Source: an uncultured Peptoniphilus sp.
GTDB lineage: Bacteria; Bacillota; Clostridia; Tissierellales; Peptoniphilaceae
Direction of reading: 5' to 3'
Assembly (NCBI GenBank): GCA_902488455.1
Contig: CABTWG010000045.1
Location: 1 to 9,740, forward strand
Length of the DNA stretch: 9,740 nt
The first letter of the stretch is position 1; the number at the start of each line of letters is the position of its first letter. Positions 6,082-9,740 of the stretch are shown piece by piece. Under the pieces are notes generated by a model that saw only the letters and a list, made by a program, of their open reading frames with translations, was not told where the DNA came from and searched no databases. Both the position numbers and the translations under genes were made by a program.

Positions 6082-7407
6082 ATGGATTTAAAAATCCCTC
6101 CATACTCAGAAGAGGCGGAAGTTTCTGTAGTAGGTGCCATGCTTCTTTCAAAAGATGCAATAAACGTGGTGACAGAAAGTCTAAAAACAGATGATTTTTA
6201 TATTGAGCCTCATAGGATGATCTATGAGGCAATTCTTGCTTTAGATACAAGAAATGAACCAAGCGATATGGTAACAGTGTCAGAAGAACTAAAGAGGCAG
6301 GGAAATCTCGAAGCAGCAGGAGGAATAGAATACCTTGCCAACGTGACAAGCTCTGTAGCTGCAGTTTCAAATACCAAGTACTACTGCGAGATAATAAAAG
6401 AAAAGAGCACCCTTAGAAGTTTAATCGACGCTGCAGATAAGATCCTTGCAATGGGCTATTCAAAAGAAGCAACAGCCATCCAAGTAATGGAAAGCGCAGA
6501 GGACTCCATCTTTAGAATAAACGAAGCCTCAAATAAAAAAGGTCTCGTTCATCTAAAAGAAGTGCTAGTTGAATCCTTTAAGGAAATGGAAAAGAGAGCC
6601 AACAACCCAAACTCTCTTACAGGAGTAACAACAGGATTTTTAGATCTCGACAGGAAACTTTCTGGACTACAAAAGTCAGACCTAGTGCTTCTCGCAGCAA
6701 GACCATCAATGGGTAAGACAGCGCTTATGGTAAATATGGCGACAAACGCAGCAGAAAAAGCAAAGGCAAAGGTGGCAGTGTTCTCACTTGAAATGAGTAA
6801 ACATCAGCTAACTCAGAGAATTATCTCCTCCTACACCCACATCGACCTATCAAAGATAATAAGTGGAAAGTTAAATGATGATGAATGGACAAGGGTCATC
6901 TCAGCCATGCCAACAATCTCAGCACTGGATATAGAAATAGATGACACACCGGGAATCACGCCGGTAGAACTAAAGGCGAAATGCAGAAGACTCAAAATGG
7001 AAAGAGGACTAGATCTAGTGGTAATAGACTACCTACAACTAATGGAAGTCGGTGGAAACAACGAATCAAGACAACAGGAAATCTCTAAGATTTCAAGAGC
7101 ACTAAAAGCCTTGGCAAAAGATTTGGAAGTTCCAGTAGTTGCACTTTCACAACTTTCTCGTGCACCTGAAATGAGAGCAGACCATAGACCGATCCTATCT
7201 GACCTTAGAGAATCAGGAGCAATAGAGCAGGACGCCGACGTTGTAATGTTTCTATATAGAGATGAATATTACAACAAAGAACAGTCAGAAGAACCAAATG
7301 TCGGAGAAGTAATAATCGCTAAACATAGAAATGGACCGACAGGAACGGTCAAGCTCGTATTCAGAGGAGAATACACCAAGTTTTTTGATATGGAAAGAGG
7401 AAAATAA
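6082..7407 (+). CDS. dnaB: replicative DNA helicase DnaB
   Basis: Hexameric ATP-driven 5'-3' helicase that unwinds the replication fork and recruits primase. At 441 residues it is full length and has no intein. The N-terminal domain (about 1-105) begins IPPYSEEAEVSVVGAML. A linker leads to the RecA-like motor domain. The Walker A segment ARPSMGKT is at 206-213 with Lys212 and Thr213, Walker B VVIDYLQLM has Asp316, and KHRNGPTG near 414-421 carries the arginine-finger region. LSQLSRAPE and the DADVVMFLYRDE segment are also as expected. It starts four bases after rplI. AGGTGAT (6072-6078) overlaps the rplI stop codon, suggesting coupling. The stop overlaps the uppP start by one base. In Bacillus nomenclature the gene is dnaC. 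Confidence 0.98.
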   Translation: MDLKIPPYSEEAEVSVVGAMLLSKDAINVVTESLKTDDFYIEPHRMIYEAILALDTRNEPSDMVTVSEELKRQGNLEAAGGIEYLANVTSSVAAVSNTKYYCEIIKEKSTLRSLIDAADKILAMGYSKEATAIQVMESAEDSIFRINEASNKKGLVHLKEVLVESFKEMEKRANNPNSLTGVTTGFLDLDRKLSGLQKSDLVLLAARPSMGKTALMVNMATNAAEKAKAKVAVFSLEMSKHQLTQRIISSYTHIDLSKIISGKLNDDEWTRVISAMPTISALDIEIDDTPGITPVELKAKCRRLKMERGLDLVVIDYLQLMEVGGNNESRQQEISKISRALKALAKDLEVPVVALSQLSRAPEMRADHRPILSDLRESGAIEQDADVVMFLYRDEYYNKEQSEEPNVGEVIIAKHRNGPTGTVKLVFRGEYTKFFDMERGK

Positions 7408-8264
7408 TGGAATTTATTTACGCCATAATCTTAGGAATAATAGAAGGCTTTACAGAATTTTTACCGATAAGCTCCACAGGACACCTAGTCCTAGCAGGAG
7501 AATATATAAAACTTTCTCCAAAGGAATTTCAAAACGCCTTCAACGTAATCATCCAGCTAGGAGCAATCCTTGCAGTTGTATGGGTCTACTTTAAAAACTT
7601 AAACCCATTTAGTACAGAAAAACTCGTAGCAAAACACGGAGAAGTAGCAAGGAACTTTACATTTAAAGAAAAATTAAAACATTACGACGTAAAGACAATA
7701 AACCTATGGGCGAGAATCATCATAGGATTTTTGCCAGCGGCGGTTTTAGGATTTCTATTTGACGATCTAATCGACAAATATCTATTCAACAAGGTGACAG
7801 TGGCAATAGCACTGGTATTTTACGGAATAATAATCCTACTTATAGAAGGAAAAGACAGAAACAACAAGTACGACTCAATCTATGAAATCCCAGTAAAGAC
7901 ACTTATCTTAATAGGATTTTTCCAATGCCTAGCAATGGTACCAGGCACCTCAAGGAGTGCAGCCACAATAATCGGTGCAATAATCCTAGGATGCAGCAGA
8001 GTAGTAGCGGCAGAGTTTTCATTCTACCTAGCAATACCAACCATGCTTGGAGCAACGGTTCTAAAGATATTTAAGCTCGGAAGTAGCTTTACATTTGCCC
8101 AATGGATGACCATCCTTCTCGGAGCAGTGGTGAGTTTTGTAGTAGCGCTAATAGTAATAAAGAAATTTTTAGAATATGTAAAGAAACACGATTTCAAAAT
8201 ATTTGGTATATATAGAATAGTACTTGGAATCTTGGTATTAATAATGTATTTTATAAGAGGATAA
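7407..8264 (+). CDS. uppP: undecaprenyl-diphosphatase UppP (BacA family)
   Basis: Membrane enzyme that dephosphorylates undecaprenyl diphosphate to the monophosphate, regenerating the lipid carrier for peptidoglycan and other surface polymers. Overproduction of the family gives bacitracin resistance. The 285-residue protein has both catalytic signatures: EGFTEFLPISSTGH at residues 13-26 (Glu13, Glu17, Ser22, Ser23, His26) and PGTSRS at 179-184 with Arg183, followed by AATIIGAIILGCSR. Hydrophobic helices fill the rest. Start ATG shares its A with the dnaB stop (TAATG), with AGAGG six bases upstream, so it is translated from the same message. It is the last gene of the operon, before a strong terminator. 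Attachment to dnaB is not the standard context I know for this gene. Confidence 0.97.
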   Translation: MEFIYAIILGIIEGFTEFLPISSTGHLVLAGEYIKLSPKEFQNAFNVIIQLGAILAVVWVYFKNLNPFSTEKLVAKHGEVARNFTFKEKLKHYDVKTINLWARIIIGFLPAAVLGFLFDDLIDKYLFNKVTVAIALVFYGIIILLIEGKDRNNKYDSIYEIPVKTLILIGFFQCLAMVPGTSRSAATIIGAIILGCSRVVAAEFSFYLAIPTMLGATVLKIFKLGSSFTFAQWMTILLGAVVSFVVALIVIKKFLEYVKKHDFKIFGIYRIVLGILVLIMYFIRG

Positions 8265-8266
8265 TG

Positions 8267-8292
8267 ATGAGCCAAAACGGCTCATTTTTTTT
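8267..8292 (+). terminator. Rho-independent terminator closing the five-gene operon
   Basis: ATGAGCC (8267-8273) and GGCTCAT (8279-8285) form a perfect 7-bp stem with a 5-base loop, followed by eight T (8285-8292). It begins two bases after the uppP stop codon. Confidence 0.92.
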
Positions 8293-8331
8293 ATAATAAA
8301 TAGGGTATAAGTAATGTGACGGAAAATTAAA

Positions 8332-8360
8332 TTGACATACTAAAGTGTTAGCAATATAAT
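8332..8360 (+). promoter_or_regulatory. perfect-consensus promoter of the PhaE-like gene, with palindrome in the spacer
   Basis: TTGACA (8332-8337), a 17-base spacer and TATAAT (8355-8360) match the sigma-70/SigA consensus at every position. The spacer holds CTAA (8340-8343), AGTG, TTAG (8348-8351 approx.), a 12-base palindrome with a 4-base centre, placed where a bound repressor would block polymerase. Predicted start is near 8367, giving a leader of about 15 bases that consists mainly of the GGGGGAG ribosome site (8371-8377). Confidence 0.88.
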
Positions 8361-8381
8361 AATATCGATAGGGGGAGAAAA

Positions 8382-9617
8382 ATGATTAATTATTATGAAG
8401 AACTTTTTAAAATGCAAAAAGATTTTTACGACAAACAGCTAGACAGCTTCATGAAGCTAATGAACAAAGATATGGGAATGAATATGGATCTTAGAACCTA
8501 TATGGAAGAAGCTTCCAATGCCGCAGATCAAATGTATGCCCTATACAAAAAACTTTATAGAGGCTCAGTAAAGGATTCTGGAGACAAGGCAAAGGAAATC
8601 TTTGATAAGAGTCTTGAAATCACATTTAATTTCTACAAACGCACATTCATAGACTCAATGCCAAAAGGATACAGAGACATGTTAAATACTCTTGGAGTAC
8701 TTGAATATGTAAAACCATATATAAAGATTCAAAAGGATCTATACAAAGAACTAAACTTCGTAGTTCCAAACAAAGATTTTCTAATGAAGACCTTTGAAGA
8801 AACTGGCGACAAATTCATGAAGCAAGTGATGGAAATGCCTATGCCAGATTTTGCAAAGAACTATCTAAAAGATGCAGAAAAGAATTACAAGCATGTATAT
8901 GAACTTGTAAAGAGTGTAACCAAACTACAAGTTTACTTCTTAGAATACTCTGCAAACACTGCAAAAGCAATAACAGATAGATACGTGGACAGCATAGATC
9001 AAAAAGAAGATCCAAAGAGCATGGAAGAGTTCTATGAATTTTATAAAAAATCTATCAATCTGGAATACCAAAAGATGATCAATTCAGATGAATTCAAACA
9101 AATAACCACAGAAATCAAAACTTACTTCGACATAAACAAAGAAACATTATTTAATTTGATGGAATATCAAATTAAAAACTTCCCAATAGTTACAAACTCA
9201 AAAATAGAAAGCTTAAACGCAAGGGTAGAAGCAGTGTCAACTAAACTATCTGAAATGGAACAAAACAAAGATAATATCAAGCTTAAAAAAGAAATAGAAC
9301 TCTTAAAAGAAGAAAACACTCGTCTAAAGGACAAAGTAAGTCATCTTGACAGCAGCACTGAACTTAATAAGATCAAAGAAGAACTAAAAACACTTCAAAC
9401 AGAAAACAAAAATCTTAAAACAGAATTAGAAAAGAACACAAGCGATAAATTAGAAAAAGAAATTGCAGAACTAAAATCGAGCCTAAAAGAAATTTTAGAA
9501 TCTAAAAAAGAAATGGAAGCTTCAGTTAAAAAGGCGGAAGAATCTGTTGCAAAATTTACAAAAGACAACGCAAACCTAAAGAGAAAAATAACACTTCTTG
9601 AAAAGAAAGACAAATAA
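8382..9617 (+). CDS. PhaE-like (class III PHA synthase subunit-type) protein with long coiled coil
   Basis: A 411-residue, lysine/glutamate-rich, all-helical cytosolic protein without signal peptide, membrane segment, cysteine or tryptophan. Residues 1-210 are amphipathic helices. Residues 215-290 resemble the C-terminal part of PhaE, the non-catalytic subunit of class III polyhydroxyalkanoate synthase: an FYEFYKKSINLEYQKMINS segment, then NFPIVTNSKIESLNARV, which recalls the PhaE 'LPT...L..R' end. From about 283 to the C-terminus it is a continuous heptad-like coiled coil (ELLKEENTRLKDKV, LKTLQTENKNLKTELEK). PhaE activates and oligomerises with PhaC, but no phaC is in the window, so the partner is unknown. 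It could instead be a phasin-like granule or scaffold protein. It has its own strong promoter and terminator. Start ATG follows GGGGGAG by four bases. Confidence 0.65.
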   Translation: MINYYEELFKMQKDFYDKQLDSFMKLMNKDMGMNMDLRTYMEEASNAADQMYALYKKLYRGSVKDSGDKAKEIFDKSLEITFNFYKRTFIDSMPKGYRDMLNTLGVLEYVKPYIKIQKDLYKELNFVVPNKDFLMKTFEETGDKFMKQVMEMPMPDFAKNYLKDAEKNYKHVYELVKSVTKLQVYFLEYSANTAKAITDRYVDSIDQKEDPKSMEEFYEFYKKSINLEYQKMINSDEFKQITTEIKTYFDINKETLFNLMEYQIKNFPIVTNSKIESLNARVEAVSTKLSEMEQNKDNIKLKKEIELLKEENTRLKDKVSHLDSSTELNKIKEELKTLQTENKNLKTELEKNTSDKLEKEIAELKSSLKEILESKKEMEASVKKAEESVAKFTKDNANLKRKITLLEKKDK

Positions 9618-9630
9618 ATAATATAACACT

Positions 9631-9661
9631 AACAGTCAAGATTAACTTGGCTGTTTTTTTT
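9631..9661 (+). terminator. Rho-independent terminator of the PhaE-like gene
   Basis: AACAGTCAAG (9631-9640) pairs with CTTGGCTGTT (9646-9655), ten base pairs with one G-U, around loop ATTAA. A run of T (9654-9661) follows. It lies 13 bases after the stop codon. Confidence 0.9.
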
Positions 9662-9682
9662 ATAATTTAAAAACCCCTGTAG

Positions 9683-9740
9683 TGAACTGACCCCCAAAAG
9701 TTGGACTAACAAACCAACTAAAGGAGGTCAGTTTTTTAAT
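9683..9740. mobile_element. terminus of an IS3-family (IS150-type) insertion sequence, cut by the window edge
   Basis: From 9683 the sequence TGAACTGACCCCC is followed by AAAAGTTGGAC. This has the TG start, ACTG, a C-run and the GTTGGAC block of IS150-group terminal inverted repeats (IS150 itself begins TGTACTG and ends its repeat with GTTGGAC, from memory). The transposase frame is outside the window, so completeness and orientation cannot be told. The exact end could also be the TG at 9678. A solo end or miniature derivative is possible. Confidence 0.65.
9685..9737 (+). terminator. long imperfect hairpin with T-run inside the IS end
   Basis: AACTGACC (9685-9692) pairs with GGTCAGTT (9726-9733), and AGTTGG (9699-9704) pairs with CCAACT (9714-9719). 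Between them CC can pair with GG, with an AAA/AAA internal loop. The stem is followed by TTTTTT (9732-9737). It can act as a terminator on the plus strand, a common way for an insertion sequence to block outside transcription entering its transposase gene. Confidence 0.55.

Noticed and set aside
5912..6370. A 152-codon minus-strand frame across the rplI-dnaB junction
   Set aside because: It is opposite two conserved genes, has no ribosome site, and its leucine/serine-rich composition is typical of an antisense shadow.
7331..7594. Plus-strand frame overlapping the dnaB end and uppP start
   Set aside because: It is out of frame with both genes, is rich in Arg and Ser, and has no recognisable domain.
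8292..8297. TATAAT directly after the operon terminator
   Set aside because: No -35 box lies at a suitable distance, since upstream is the terminator stem and T-run. The consensus promoter at 8332-8360 explains expression.

Overview
The window looks like chromosomal DNA of a low-GC, Gram-positive-type anaerobe (Firmicutes/Bacillota in the broad sense). Evidence: A/T-rich codon use, strong GGAGG-like ribosome binding sites, TTGACA/TATAAT promoters, an S-box (SAM-I) riboswitch on metK, and the yybS-gdpP-rplI-dnaB gene order known from Bacillus and its relatives. A PhaE-like coiled-coil protein next to these genes would suit Peptoniphilaceae/Tissierellia such as Anaerococcus, but that placement is from memory and is weak.

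Layout. Positions 1-250 are non-coding and hold four short hairpins, two of them related to each other and one resembling a dispersed palindromic repeat. metK (S-adenosylmethionine synthetase) lies on the minus strand at 322-1491 with its own terminator. A complete SAM-I riboswitch with attenuator terminator and promoter sits upstream of it (1527-1687). Divergent from metK is a YitT-family membrane protein gene (1763-2617) with its own promoter and terminator.

A compact five-gene plus-strand operon follows (2750-8264): a YybS/DUF2232 membrane protein, the c-di-AMP phosphodiesterase GdpP, ribosomal protein L9, the replicative helicase DnaB and the undecaprenyl-diphosphatase UppP. Junctions are ATGA overlap, ATGA overlap, a 4-base gap and TAATG overlap, which implies co-transcription and translational coupling. 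The operon ends in a strong terminator at 8267-8292. It links second-messenger turnover, translation, replication and the lipid carrier for cell-wall synthesis.

A separate single-gene unit (8382-9617) encodes a 411-residue PhaE-like protein with a long C-terminal coiled coil. It is driven by a perfect-consensus promoter whose spacer carries a small palindrome. After its terminator, the last ~60 bases look like the terminus of an IS3-family (IS150-type) insertion sequence that runs out of the window.

Most of the window is ordinary core genome. I do not see a clearly new biological system. The best leads are the stand-alone PhaE-like gene with its promoter, the structured repeats at 1-240, and the attachment of uppP to the gdpP-rplI-dnaB operon.
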